NCBI GenBank assembly: GCA_022885665.1
Contig: JAGQDJ010000103.1
Location: forward strand, 1 to 64,000
Direction: 5' to 3'
DNA length: 64,000 bases
DNA from: Triops longicaudatus
Lineage: Eukaryota > Arthropoda > Branchiopoda > Notostraca > Triopsidae
Every line of letters begins with the position of its first letter. Within the stretch, counting starts at the first letter, position 1. The notes below the pieces were generated by a model. It was not told the DNA's origin and made no database searches. It was given only the letters and a program-made list of their open reading frames with translations. The position numbers and the translations under genes are program-made. Shown in pieces: positions 21,981-36,900 of this stretch.

Positions 21981-24900
21981 ATGCCTGCTAAGGGCTACGC
22001 CGTTTTAGACGGTTATTATGACTTGTACAACACAATTGGCAGCGGAGGTTTCGCGAAAGTCAAGTTAGGTGTACACATCTTGACTGGAGAGAAAGTGGCT
22101 GTGAAAATCATGGATAAGAAACAACTGGGAGTAAGTAACACTTAGAATTACACGTAATTACGAATGCAACGTATTTTATTAGGATGACCTACCGAGAATC
22201 CGCCTAGAAATAGCTGCTATGAAATCGCTTTCTCACCAAAACGTTTGCAAACTATACCAAGTGATTGAAACGGACACCAAGATCATCATGATTCTGGAAT
22301 ACTGTCCTGGAGGCGAGTTGTTTGATTATATTGTTGAACGAGACCGACTTTCGGAAGACGAAGCACGACTTTTCTTTCGTCAAATTGTTGCTGCGGTTGC
22401 TTATATCCACCATCAAGGATTTGCGCACCGCGACCTAAAACCTGTAAGCTTTTCTTGACCTAACACGTACTAGGCATTAGTTTTGTTCTGAATTTAGGAA
22501 AACTTGCTGTTGGACGAAGACCAAGGTTTGAAACTGATTGACTTCGGTTTGTGTGCCAAACCCAAGGGAGGAATGGAGTGCCAACTAGAAACTTGTTGTG
22601 GTTCCCCAGCTTACGCGGCACCAGAGTTGGTCTGTGGACGCTCCTATCTAGGTAAAATATTGTCTTTCTTGAAATCAGACAGAACGGTATACCAATTATT
22701 TCTTGTATCATATCAACGTCTGCAATCTCATTTTCGTAGGGTCTGAGGCAGACATTTGGAGTATGGGTGTTTTACTTTACGCATTACTGTGTGGGTATCT
22801 ACCTTTCGATGACGATAACATTGGACAACTCTATAAACGAATCCAAAATGGCGTTTATGAAAAGCCGGCTTGGCTCAGTTCGGCGAGTATTGAACTACTG
22901 GACCAAATGCTCCAAGTTGACCCGAAAAAGCGCATCACCGTTAAGCAGCTTTTATACCATCCATGGTTACTACAAGATTCTTTGGAATCCTGTGTAGATT
23001 GGGAAAGCCAGTACCGCGTAAGGAACTATCACGCCTTCGCTTTGTTTCCTTGTTTCAGGCGAAATTTCCTCTCTATCTGCAGACTCACGTCTTGGATGAC
23101 GATTGTGTAACTACTATGGCAATCCACCAAGGCAAAACTCGCAAGCAAATGGCGGCCACAATCTCCAAGTGGTTGTACGACTATGACACGGCCACGTATT
23201 TCCTTCTGCAACAGAAAAAGCATAGAGGACAGCCATTGCGTCTTGCCCAGCAAGCTTCGGAACAAGAAGACGTATTTGCGTCTCCCTTTTCTACACCGAA
23301 ACGCAACGTAATGGGTGAATTGGAGCAAATGCCCGATCCGCCAAGGTATAAAACACCGCCTAGACCTCTGCATACCTCCCTGGAAGGAGGTTTGGATGAC
23401 ATTGATTTGTTAGCTATAGGACAAGGCAGCCCAATTGAAGATATTGTACAGAAAGTTTTGGGTGAGAAAATATTTGAACTAAAAAACCTTTACGAAAATG
23501 TTAGTAATATTTTCGCTTCACAGATGCCTATCCACCTTTTGTGGCGCCTAAAGATTTACCGTTGATGACACCGAACAAGAAGAGACCTTTGGAAGATAAA
23601 GAAAACTTTGTCTTACCTCTAGCTCCCACTCCAAGAAAATCGAAGAAGCAATCGCCGTCCAAAGGTAATTTCGTTCATACTGTAAAAACTAACGCTATTT
23701 TGCCCTCGTTTTTTCTTTCTTAGCATTTGAGGAAAATTCATAAGCTCGATCTAAACGTAGCTAAATAGATGGAGTTTATTTTTTTTAACGTTTATTTTGA
23801 AATCCTTGTAAATCTAAGGCACTAATGACGCTTATCTAAAGTATTGTGAAGGATACTCGTATGTAATCTTTGTTGGAAAAATAGAAAATAATCGGTCTAG
23901 ATTACGTGTAGATGTATCGAAGGAGACCTAAAAAGACATCGCGTGTGATTTTTATTTATAACATAATTAGTTTCTGTTCTGTTTTCTTGTTATAACTTTC
24001 ACGTGGATAAAATTACGCATAGAACATGAACATGATTACATACAGAAAATACATCTGTGTCGAAAATTTCACGTTGTTCGTCGTAAGACACGAAACTTAC
24101 GACATTTGGAATGCAGGCAGCTTTTTACAATGTAGTAATAAGTTGTTGTTCACGATGACAGGGACTTACGCTTCGATAATCTGAATTATGTCGTCAACAG
24201 AAAGTTAACGCACTGTGCAAGCTCGTAAGTTATTTACATACCAGATTATTAGTAATACAGAATACGTAAGTGTTTTGGCTGTGCATCTCGGAATTTCAAG
24301 CAGCTTGCACAGTTGTAGATTTCGTGGTTAATGCTTTTAATGGTTAGTTAATTTGCAAAATCTAATTTAAAATTTAACTAAAAAATCTAATTAAGAAAGT
24401 CTTATTATTTTAACGAAAACAGAGCTGTAAATTATCCTTAGTTTATGACAGTGTAAATTTTGTAAATTTTGTTGAGGTGAAGAAAGAAATCTTGGTGAAG
24501 AAATCTCGATAATATTAACCATTTAAGAGAGTATTTTTATGGTGTTCTTCGACATGGCCTTTTTTTGTGCCTTGGAAGATACCAATTGCCTGCTGCGATT
24601 CTCGTGGTTTTAACATCGATTTCTTTTTCGGTGCTGATCGTGGTATTCAGAATATTTTTTCAGTTTCCGGTTTCTTTAAAACTTACCAAGGTTGTAGCTG
24701 AAACTTTTAATTTTGTAGTCTACAGAGAAAATCCTCTGCTTCAATGCAGTCGGAAATTTTCCTCAAACTTAACTGTCACAATAATACTGTTTGCTATTTA
24801 ACTATATTTGCACAATGGTCTTCACGTATGGCCATAAAACTCTAAAAAGTATTGTACTCTCTGTAATGTGTCCTGTTGGAAAACTCTAAACTCGACATTA

Positions 24901-27900
24901 TTACTTGACTCTAAATTCATGTACTTTTTCTACTGTTGTACTTGTAACAGTAATTTTTCACCATTGTGGCTATGATACAAGAAACTCGTTGTCGTGTTTA
25001 TTACAAACGAACTTAGTATTATTCCGAACTAAGCTAGTTTTTGGTACATGATGTAACTATATTCCCTATCCACTTACTTAGCGAAAGGGAGTTTCCTTCC
25101 CAATGAAAAGTTCTATCATAACTGGTAAAATAATTTATTTTATTTTTTATAGAACATGCGAAACTATCTCCGTCGCGATCAGTTGACAGCTGCTTGAATG
25201 ACGTCCTGAAGACTCCTGTGACTTATCGGAGGTAAAACGACATCGAAAAATTGACTTCATTAAAACGCACAGGAGTGATCTTCACTCCCCACAGAGAATA
25301 GCTGACGTCTTTTCTTGTGTGGAGGATAGATTACGTGCAATGGCAACTTCCAAGTTCGGCCCTGCATGAAGAGAGTTCAGCAGGCTCTTTTCTGCAAAAC
25401 AGGGACAGGGAAGTTAAGGGGTGAGGGGGTGATGTGGGGTCTTCCATGCATCAGAAACTTGAAGGCGTGAAATAAGTTGGGAAATCATAACCTGTAATAG
25501 AAGTATGGTCTATCCCCTCTCCTTACGTTTCTAGGGATTATTAAATGGAGAGCCCTGTCAGAATCCCCGTTCAGTTTATTTTACAGGATAGAAATTCAGC
25601 GTACTAGGGCTTGTTATATGTCCAGAAGAGGAACGTCCTTTCTAAATTGTCCAGTTTTCTTCACTGCCACCTTCCTTATCGTCTCTCCAAGGCTTATGTC
25701 TTCGTTGTCCGGTCGTTGGCGAATCTCTCATGTAGAAATCCGGCATTGTCCGGTGCCGACACGGAAAAGAAGGGCCTATTTCCGTAACCTGACTATACGA
25801 GGGAGGGTTAAGGGGCTCTGCCTGGGGTATGGAGAACGTTTTGGAGTTCTTTGGGGTTTACTATCCCTCTAAAAGTTAACAGCGAAACATATAAGAGTAC
25901 TCTGGAGGAGAATTGAAGAAGAAACCTTCGTTTTACTTTTGTCGTTTATTGATGACACTGGAGCTATAACAGCAACGGGCAAGCTATCATTAGGAACGTA
26001 AAAAAGGCGAAATGGTCTTGGAAAAACAGGAGCGCATCTGCCATTTAAATATTTAACGGTATGTGAAAGTTCAACTATGGAATTGCGCTGAAATGGATTG
26101 AGCTTCTTTCGGCTCGGGAAATTGTGGAGCTATTGTTAGAGACACAAACTTTCTAAAGAAAGAAGTAGTTCTTAAGGAGATTGACGCAGTAAATTTGGAA
26201 AGCCCAACCCTTTTTAGCGTCACAAATTAGGCTTAATACGGAGTTTTATTGCAAGTTTCAAATTTATGCCGCTTTCTAATAGGTGGTGCCAGCAAAGCGT
26301 GGAAATTAGAAGTACTGGGGCGGGGATGGCTCTTGATATTTTTCTTTGGTAGAAAAATGGGTTGGGAACGCCTTTTGTATTTCCAATATTTGTGTCTAGC
26401 GCTGGAATGTCAGTGAATGTTTTCCTTATATGTATATTTTTTCTTCTTCAGGGCTGATGCTGACGGTTGGTTGACAACTCCCGATCGTACTCCGGTGACT
26501 AAGAATGGTGGACTGTCGGGTCGAAAAGTTTTCGGCAGCATAGAGCGTGGATTGGACCGTATGCGGAATATGCTCACGCCACGACGTAGACAAGAGTCGA
26601 GTTCCGACACTGGGCCAAACACCGTTTCGAACAAAGTAAATTTGCTTTTGGTTGTTTATTTCCACCGCAGCAAACCACAATCTCTGCTGCTAGTAACAAA
26701 TTCGAGGAAAATACCATACTTTGATCGTGACAATTCTCTAATAATGATGGTTGCAATAATAGTAATTTTAGTTTGATACTGGAACTCTGATTTTGTCAAC
26801 CAGTCGAGATCGAGAGTTGGTTAACAAGAGGGATACCTAAAACAGGATACTAATATTTGAGCCCCAATTAAACAAAAAAGCTCCATTACGGGCTTCCATT
26901 CAGGTAGCTTAATAACGAAAACAAATTGCATTTTTGGCTACTGAATCGTACATAAATAATTTTCATGAGGTGAACTCGTAACACTTGAATAACGGTTGAA
27001 TTTGGAAACGCAGACAACGTGGAAACGCGTCGCGCATGGATAAGTGATTGATATAAATGCACTTGATAGTCAAATTCTGCAGCATAGTACTAATTTTTCT
27101 TAAAATAGCATAGTAAATATTACTTGTTTGTACAAGCCAACAGGTATTAAAGAAGTAAATGTTTCGGTGACTCGAGTTTGGCGAAGAAAGCGCGACTTTA
27201 CTTTGAAGTTCTCGTTAGTACGTTTGGCGCCCATAATATATGTAGCTATCCATTCTTCATGGTTTTTAGTTCTGCTGAAATACGGCGGAGAACGATAGAT
27301 TATGTCTATCAAATTTCCGTTCCCAAACAGCAGTTTCGCAATTAATTCTAAAAGTCACCTGGTTAAGCAACGCGGGCATTCTGAAGTGGTATATAAATGA
27401 ATATTTATGCACGGAAGTACATGGAAGTTTCCCTCTAACTACTGCTAAAAATTCGGAGATTTCGAAAAGCTCTGAACCTTTTTTATTGTGGGTCACTGTA
27501 GTCTGAAGGTTCAAATCAAAGAAAGGAGCCTAGCAAAGAGCTGAAACACACCTTGTTTCTTCGGATTCGCATGATTAACTTTGATGAAGTAGGTTTAGCC
27601 GAATAGGTTTGCGCGCGTGCCCTGCCACTTCCGTTCAAAAGTCAGACAAGGGTCTCATCGTGGTCCAAATGCCATCCACCATTTCCCTTTTGTTAAAGCG
27701 CAACGCGGGGAGGATAGATGTTTGTTTCACATCAACGTGAAGGAGACAGTTGGGATAACTTGGGATTCTTTCTAAGTTGTATGGCTGTAACTTGCAGCTT
27801 TTATGGGAGCAGGGGTCACAGAGACGGACGTAGCGTAGGAACTTGCATTTTCCCCCAAAAAACATCCCATTGCACCCCCAATTTGGACAACAATGGACGT

Positions 27901-30900
27901 CTCGTCGAATGTGTCCACTCCTACATGAAGCGTAGGGCGGAGGTTCTTGAGTTTGCAAGGGCGATGGGCCTTGACTTGACCATTCCTGAACTAACTGGCG
28001 CGTTACGGAGCACATTAGCTCTTTTTATTTCTTTCCTTTCCTGATTTTTTTCCTGGCTCCTCTAACATTGTTGGGTGGAGGCAGGGCCGTACCCAGGATT
28101 TTGGTTTGGAGTTTTCGGGGGGTGTTTTCGTGTGCAGTTTTCTTGGACGTTTGAGGTTTGTCCTATCTTCTCCATTAAAAAAAAAAATTCGGGGTGTCGA
28201 CTTTCAAATCTCCCTAGGTACGGCCTTTGGTGCGAGTTTTGTCTGACGGAGTTTGGGCTATTTTCTCCTTTGTTTAGCAGTGTTTTCACCTAGCTTCGAA
28301 TGTTAGCAAACAGTAAACAAATATTTTGAGTGCAAAATAAAAAACAAAAAATCATTTGACCAATCAGTAAACGGAGAGGCCACTGAAGCAGCTAACTGTG
28401 GACTTTTCACACAGAAGCAGTCAAAGTAATTCATGTTCAGACGATGAAGATTATATATCGAGGGCATGATGTTGTACTTTTTTTCTTACTGAGGGCATTC
28501 TTGCGTCACTAGTTATTCATTTAGCAGTCTTGTCAATAGCCTCAAGTTTTCAATTACTGTTACAAGTAGCTTTTGTAATTAGCTATAGCCGTAACCGTCA
28601 CTTGTCAGTTTTCCATTACTTGTAACTGTTTCCTGCGGGGACAAAAGACGTGATTTACAAACGGTAAGAAATTTTTATAAGGGAGAATCGTTGTTTCGAA
28701 GTTAAGAAACATAGTCGCTTTAGTTGAAACTTGTGGTATTGTGGATAACAGTGTTAATATTGCGCAAAACGCTTGGGTTGGGGACAGGTTTAAAATTACC
28801 TTAGAATCGAACGCGACCAGGATTGGGGGATCTTTTTGGTATTTTTCACGCGAAATGGAAACGTGCCCTGTACACATTAGTAATACTTTATATTACATAA
28901 CATTAGTCGAGAGGAATTGTTTCTCGTAGTTTATGTGCAACACACGCTTAACTCAAGAAAGACTATGTCAAAATAAGCTTTCAAACAAACACTATCCAAA
29001 GGTTCACGTTAGGGACGGCGTTCTTCGAAGACTGCAAAATTCGGCCGCGGCGTTTTTGCTTTTGTGGGCAAAGAGTCCAAAATTTATATCGATAAACATT
29101 TCGCAGCCAGTAACCATGACAGCTTCGTCAAGGGAACACGGGGGAATTCGTAGGCAATATCCCAAATTATTTTCAACAATGTCGATGTAAAATTCAGCAA
29201 TCCGCATTTTGATTTGTTTATCAGATCCGTTATTCGCATTTCAGTATCACGATCGTAGTTAGTGTTAAAAATGTAAAAGTGTTGGAGTGCAAAAATCCGT
29301 GCACTTGCTAACTTGAAACGTACTACTAAATGACGTTCAGGCTGCTGGCGTGAAATTTGCTAGTGCCCGAAAAATTTGCCCCTTTAACAATGAATTTTTG
29401 ATGAGTCAGGGGTGCTTGCCATACTTAGTAATTCATCACATAGATTTGTTTAATAAACTCAGCAATAAAACTACGCACTTTTCCGATAATTCTCTGTAGA
29501 TCCCATTCATATATTATTTGTCTAGCAAAGCACTTGGACCAATGAAGTTCAATGAAATTTGGATACAACTCCAAATGAAAGGCCGGATACAGACAGGCCT
29601 AAAAACCGCGATCCGACAGCGATTTGCTACTTATTTTCTGCCCTTAAGCACTTTTCTGACCCTTTATTGGCGGTCGCGAAAAATAGACCTCGAGTCTATT
29701 TGGACGACACGGCCACTCCTTGTCGCATTTCTTCTTCCAACCCCTTTACAGCCTAATTCGGAAAGCGGTTACGAAAAGCCAATGTTCCTTGCCCAAGAGC
29801 ATTTTTACCTTGTTTGAATGGGGTTGGGAAGGAGTTGTAGGGAGTAATTCCTTCCCCTGTGTGAGCCTTCTGTCGTAAAGGTCGGGCATGGGTGTAGTGT
29901 CATACGGACGGATGATTTGTCTGTCTGCGTCCGCCTAAAATTGAGCCAGCTTCTCTAAATAAAACTCAGAGTATCCCTCTAGTAAAAAGGTCTTTTTAAG
30001 CGTTACTAATATAATGATACCTACGAACAGCTTCAAGTGCGCGAACTAGCTCACAAGCATTCTGTAGAAGTGTGAAGTCACTGTTCCTTCGGTGAATGGA
30101 ATCAATTTCACTTTTCCACTATTTTAGTTTGCCCAACAGAAAGATACGTTCGTATAGTCACGTTGGATATACACAATTGTAGCATTTCCAATTACTTGTC
30201 ACACATAGACTTCCTAAAATACTAAAGTAATAGAAAACCTAATGCCAAGGTCTTTTTTCTCATTTATTCGTTTCCTTTCTCTATATGCTTTGGCCCGTAA
30301 TGATTTTGGAAGAAAATGGCTTCAGTACTTTGAAAACACTTCATTGAAAAACGGTTTCTGCTTCTTTTCATAAAAGAAACTGGGACAGTTACAGTGAGTT
30401 TCTGAGAGCCTTCTTTCAAATTTTTTGTGCGCATTTCATTGTAGGGTTGTGGGCGACACTGAAAAGGGAAATACACTTCGGGTTCAGAGTCTACATAGCT
30501 TGTTCTCAAGGCCTATTTTTATATTTAAGAGTAACTGGCTTTGTTTTAACGTAGTCGGCGTATGCAATGTGATTTTGACAAGGCGCCGACACTAAATTGG
30601 AGAGATCAAATTTTTTTCGCAGAGTTAGGTTGCTATGCTTTTGTCGTGGGAGTTTTTCCACTGTTTTCGAGTTGAAAGAAGAGCTGACAAGAATTGTCGC
30701 ATGGCTTGTGATGTGCGAAAGTAGCTAGCTTGTCACCCAGTAGCTTAGGGTTTCATCCCCCGAGTTTTACAATATCGTCACAGTTGACGAAGGATGCACA
30801 ATGCCGGAACTATAGCGGATCCCAACGTTTTTTTTCTTGATCTCCCAACTTGGGATTGTTCTAATTCCCCATTCGTTGATTTCTGGGGAGAGACTTGAAG

Positions 30901-33900
30901 TGGCGCCAGCGCCTAATTTATTATGATTACACCCCGACAATGCAAAAGAACCCTGTCTACGTTTGAAAAATATCCCTTAGAAATGAAATTGTATTGTTTT
31001 TTCAGATGGGTTAAGGAAGTTGTAACTTTTTCTCGAAACTAGAGGATACGCTCGTTTTCGGTGACGGAATGGTTCGAACGTCAAGGCACTGGGTTAGGAC
31101 AAATTAAAAGTTGATGACCGCAGAAAGCCTAAGGAATTTAACCCTCTAGTCAGTATTGCGGAAATCTTGGGAATTAAGATAACAAAACTAGTTTGGGTCG
31201 TCAAATGAGAGTGCATTTTTTTTTCACGCAACGGTGCGAGAAAGGACTCAGTGTAAACAAGGACGTTAGTGCGCAAGAGATATACCGTCCCTGCGCTTTG
31301 TTATGAATTAACGATAGTGCTTTTTAACATGGCTCGCGAAAATCTTACGCCAAGACACTTGAGCTTTAAATAGCACTGATATCCAAGAAAAACATATGAA
31401 CAAGGAATCAAATTTGCACAGCACACACTGTAAAGCGATTGTCCTTAACCACTGGTAAAGCACATTCAGTAAATAGGAAGAATGCCAGGGCGTGGACTAC
31501 AGGAACTTGAGTAATAGACACTTGAGATTAGAGTCCGTTTAATTGATTTGGTTCGAGCCGAGATAAATAGTATGCACTAAACGGTATAGTTTAAAAGAAG
31601 TCGTTTTATCAAGTGCTAAAAAACTACCGCGCAGTGAAATAACTGAACTTTGCCTAGTATTATTGTGTTTATTTAATTGAAATTTGTTACCAGTAGTTTG
31701 AGTTTTAAAGTACGTTGAGCAACTCAACTAGACGGATTTATCGTAATTTATTTTTAAAGTTTAATATTATAAAGGCATAGTTTCTTGTTTTCTTTGGAGG
31801 GTGGCAAGAGCTGTGTATTTTTTTTTTTTAGGTTACGTAGCAAAAGTTCTCTTCAGTGTTGTAAGGTTTGTGCATTATTTGTGCGTGTGACTAAGAGATT
31901 TGTCAAGTTTATCTCATGTTCAACTGCTTGCTTCCTGGTAAGTGTAAGTCTACCGCGATAGATTTGAGAGATGGTGTTTTAAGTAGCATCCAAGCTTTTT
32001 ACATTTGTAGGCTCCACAGAAATGTCCAAGATATTTTTTCCCTTCACTTTCGAGTATCCCGGGGTTGGGACTACCGATTCCTAGTATCAGAAAACCGTGA
32101 CAGGATTGAAATTTGGACCTTTCTTCACGTTGAAAGCTAAAACTAGTTATTCTTTGATCATTTCCAAGAATTATGAATATGAGGATGTTTTGTCACCCCT
32201 GTTTACAAAAAAATAACGTACCCAAACCAAACCAGACTAAATTCCGTGAAAAGGATGCTGCAGTCAAGGATTTATGTTTATTCACATGTTCTTATGATGC
32301 TTACAATTTAAGAAGACAGCCAGGGGAATTTTTCTGATCCCTCCCAGTTTATTTAAGGCTAAATTTCACTGTGGAGCAGAAAAGGAGCCCAAGTCCTTTG
32401 AGTACTGAGCACTTTATCTTGCAAGTGAAGGGCTGCACAATTGGTTTTTGTCATTTGCCGAGGTAGAAAAAAGCAATGAAAGTTCATGATCCGTGGGAAA
32501 AACCTTTTACAAGGGGGCTTGAGACGTTTTGCGGTCAAAGTCCAAACAATGCTGACGAGCGGCAGCTTTTAAAACGCTCCTAACAGTTTGGAAGGCCCTT
32601 TTTATATTATTTCATTAGCATAATGGATAAAATTTGCGTCATTTTGGAGCCTCGAAACACTTTTCCCCCGGTCCCTCCACCATTTGTCTCGCCTTTTGGC
32701 AAGAATTGACGGAAGTGGGAAAAAAGTTGGCTCCTGTAACAATAGCGAACAATCGTACGAATGATTTGTAGAAACTTGGAAGATTTTCATGGGTAAATGT
32801 ACTGTATTTTCATTTTTACAAAAGAATAACTTGGTCCGAGTCGCAAGATCGATCTGAACTGCTACAACTCCTCAAACTTTTTTGTAAAATGTAGCTCCAA
32901 GGTTATATTGTTTATAATGGACTGTCTGATGCCAAACGAATTTGTGGTAGGCAAGTACCGAGTAGATTTTAAAGTGTCGATTTGAAGTAGATTTGGCTCT
33001 TTTGGCTTCGTTAAATTATGTCACGTTTTTTTTATTGTGTGTGTTGTATTTCATCGTTCATGACTCTTAATATCCAAATTTGAGCTAAAGATGAAAAGCG
33101 CACACTTACCTTTCTGCGCCTTACTCATTTACTGAACAAAAAATTCAAATCGTCGAAATTGTCGTGGTCTTGAATAATATTAAACATTGTTTTGAATAAA
33201 AAAAAAATCTACATTGATGTGCCCGTCTGTTGCAGGGTTTGTACAATGTATCAACTACTTCAAGTCGCAATCCGGACCACGTATTGAACGAACTGCGTCG
33301 AGCCTTGCTCAGCAAGGGAATTCCCTGCAAACAAAAAGGGTAAGTCCAGAATACTATTTTCCTTGATCATATTTTGAGCCTTTTGTCTCCTGCTTATGGT
33401 TAAGGAGGTTTTGTTTTGCAAAGCAAACTATACGTTTTCGCATCCTTCTGTTTCACTTGGCGCACGTACCTTTTCCGAAATACCGGTGCTCTATATCAGC
33501 GCAATGCTTGAAAATGTTCTATGACTTAAAATTTCGATTTTCTTTTTGCACCTAAACCGTGACGAATGCATTGGGGGCAATAGGACTTTTATACGTTTCG
33601 CCACATTTGCTATACGGCAAAGGGACGGATGTTGGTGGGGATTTAGGTTCAGTTCTTGATTTTCTTGGAAGTTGCGTTTTTAGAAGGGGAATGTACTAAG
33701 TACACTTCTCTTTTGGTTCATATGTTTGTTATTTAAAATTTATTTTTGTGTTTCCCTTGACTGTATATAACAGTTTTACTGCAATAGGCGAAAGCCTACG
33801 CGGTCAGTCAATAAAAAAAGGGGAATGCATGTTTAGCATTTAAGGCCTGAAGTTGTGATTATAGAAAAAATCTCTCCCTTAAAAAAGAAGTTAAATATTA

Positions 33901-36900
33901 GTACATTGAGTTTCTAAAGCCCAGATCCAAGTTTAGTTTGTGTAATACACGTAATATAGCTTTCCAGGACAAAACGAGATGGAGTATCGTCCTATCACTG
34001 AAAAATTGATATCTTTCACTTCACAATCAACATGAAGGTGGGAAGAGTATGAATATCTGAGGACGTGCTGGGTTGAATTTCGCTGTTGAGGCATCGGTTG
34101 TCGGTTAAAAGGATCGTGGGCGGATGCCCTTGAGGAAAGGTGCGGTGGATTTGTATCACCGAGGGGAAAAGGGGAGGAAGAAAGCCAGGATGTGGAACGA
34201 TTCTCCCCCATTTTATTCCACGAGTTTTTCTTTATGTCATCGCAAATAGGGGAACCATAATAACACAATAGCAAATGTGCTTGTGTCACAGAGCAAAGAA
34301 GCTGCATTGTCTTCTTGTTAGATTCACTGCCAAAATCTGTTCTGTCTTTTTGTTATATATTGTCGACTACCCCTGCAATTTTAGGTAGCGTTTTGTCGCC
34401 AAACATTGCGGTGGTATGAAAGGGGGGGGGGGGGGTACAGAAAAGTAAAGGGAGATACAGGAAATGATGGATAACCCTGTGTTTTTCCCATAGAAAAACG
34501 GCAGAAAAAATGACAGAAATCTCCCAAACAGTGAGGGTGTGGTGAGGGAGTTTATTCTTTCATGTAAATTAAGAATAAAATGAGATACTGAGATTTCTGT
34601 GATGGATTCTCTTACATCGTTTCCTGTTAGGGGTTGAAGTAGTTAAAAACAATTTTAGCAGCTTTTTTTACATGGATTTTGATGGTGGTTTCTCAGTTAT
34701 TTCCAACAAGTCGCACAAAATAATGACATTATTAATTGTTAGGCATTATTAGCGTTTCCGCATTGCTGTTCAAGTGACGATTCGGTTGTGAAGCTTGAAG
34801 ACACATTTTTGTTGTTTATGTGACTTTTATTCATGTGATTTGAAGACTCATCTTTAATGTGAAACCCCTTACTAATTACCGTTAGGAGTTCGTTCTGAGT
34901 TTGTAACATTTGTCACTCATTGACATTGCAACTCATTCGGTTTTGCTTATTCATTTAGCTAAATCAGCTAAGAAACGTTGCATTCAGGTTCAGTAAATCC
35001 TTTTTTCCCCCGAAATATTAGTCTAACCGTTCATGATCCGCCTGGTTTCACAGTTTAATTAAGATCTGAGTCCTGTGGTCTATCTTTGCAGTTTTTAGCA
35101 TGGTTGAACTTTAATAACGGTGAATTTTATCGAAGTATTCCCTTGGATAAGTTACCGTTAGCGGCTATGTATTGAATATTTTGGTGAAAAGCTGAAAAAA
35201 ATGGAAAAGGTCCAATTGAGAGGAGGAAACCACAGCATCCTTTCGGGACACATGGCAGGTGAAAAAGACTCACTTTTTAATGTGCGTTTTCTTTGAAACT
35301 TAAGACACAGGCCTCACGTATGTCAGGTTTGGAATCGTTTGTGCAGCACAAGACAAAGGTTACCAACATCTAAGTTCCGAGTTCTAACTCTATAATTGGC
35401 CTCCCGCTAATGGTTAATGCCGTCACGCTCGCCGTCTGTTTTGTGCGAGTCTTTATTTAGCAGAAAGGCCATTATCATGAAAACAGTAGTTAATAGCAGT
35501 CGCCAGGCAGGTGATTAATTGGCTAATTAGAGCACCACAGCTTATGCGCGTGGAAGGAAATTTGGCCCTTTTTATACCTGCCTACTGTAAGATAGTCTGT
35601 GCTAGGAACTCAGCAACAAGGGTAGGAATGTAAAGAATATAAACGTCATCAACGGAACACGTTGCCGTGTGCGTCAATCGTTGGAGAAAAGGAGGCAATT
35701 CGTATCGAACGAAGAATGTTACCCCTACAGTATTCTCTCCTAGAATTATTTCTAAACTATACCAAGGAACTATCGCCTCGTCCCTGGTCAATTTACCTTT
35801 TCCAGCTTTGCATGGCATCGCATTGCCATGACTGTATATCGCGACTGTATCAATGTATGATGCAAATAGCTGAAAGGTCTGTCATCATAAGTGGTCGCAC
35901 TGGTCTGCTTTTCCAGAAGTACCCTTATTATTAAGACTTTCTCCATTTTTATGAGTGAAACAAGTTTCTACGCCTTAAAAAAACGCATAGAAACGGTTAT
36001 GTTTGTATCTTTTAGCATACATTTGAAAAGCTGTGTAGTGATAACAACTGAAAAGTGTAAATGGGCAAAAAATGATGAATTCTTGCTGCGCATATACGTA
36101 AGATTTTTTTTCGTAAAAAAAGACCTAGACATAGCTGAAGTATCGATTTTTAAGTTTCATTTGTTATTTACATTATTGCTTGTTTTGCTCACTAATGGAG
36201 AAGTTTGTGGCATTTGGTTTTAAAAGGAAAAATGAGAAAAAAAAAGCAAACTGAGTCTTAAAAACCAAATGTGAATCATCTATATTCGTGCAGTCTGTGG
36301 CATTGACGGCAAGTAGGCAACTGTTACCGTGCCAAAACCGCAGTTTTAGTAACCAGCGGGTTCTTTTGCAAATTAGACAGGTGGCTTTTTCCGAAGGAGG
36401 GGGGAAACATGTGGACACCTGTGCGCCATACATTTTTTTTCTATTCTTATAACGGAGTCTGGACTATTAGGCACATCACTGTTAGTCTTTCATTTGTCCC
36501 TCTTAACCCTCTGGGTGGTACGGCCTAACCCTTTTATGGGTTGAATTTTTTAAAAGTGCTCGTTTTCACGGTATCATGGCAATGGAGGAAAAGCCTTTAG
36601 AATGAGTTAAGATGACTTAAGATATCCCAAATTAATAAAAATTTCGAGTTCAAGTGTAACTTAGTTCCGTCGTAAATTGTTGGTGGAGTAAAAAAAGAAA
36701 AAGTGATAAGAACACGTGGGACAGCGAAAAAAAGTTGATCAGGTAAGCCCAGGTGGGGTTAGTTTGCGTTTACAAATTCAGGTCCGGTTTTTTACGTTTT
36801 ATTTTCTTGCAGCTCAAGCGCAAGTACCTTTTAGTCCTTTTTTATAACTCGTTTAATTCTGTACGTAGTCATCCAAAGAAAATGATCTAATTGGAAAAAG

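Larger units (their letters stand above)
26636..33235. other. MELK intron 8 (6.6 kb)
   Basis: The intron separates the FGSIERGLD exon from the first KA1 exon. It contains a transposon-end fragment (26779), an intact 108-codon ORF (27718-28044), a hAT-like miniature element (28082-28229) and a second open stretch at 29518-29817 readable in two frames. The remainder is AT-rich with no recognisable gene. The growth of this intron is plausibly due to insertions. Confidence 0.6.
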
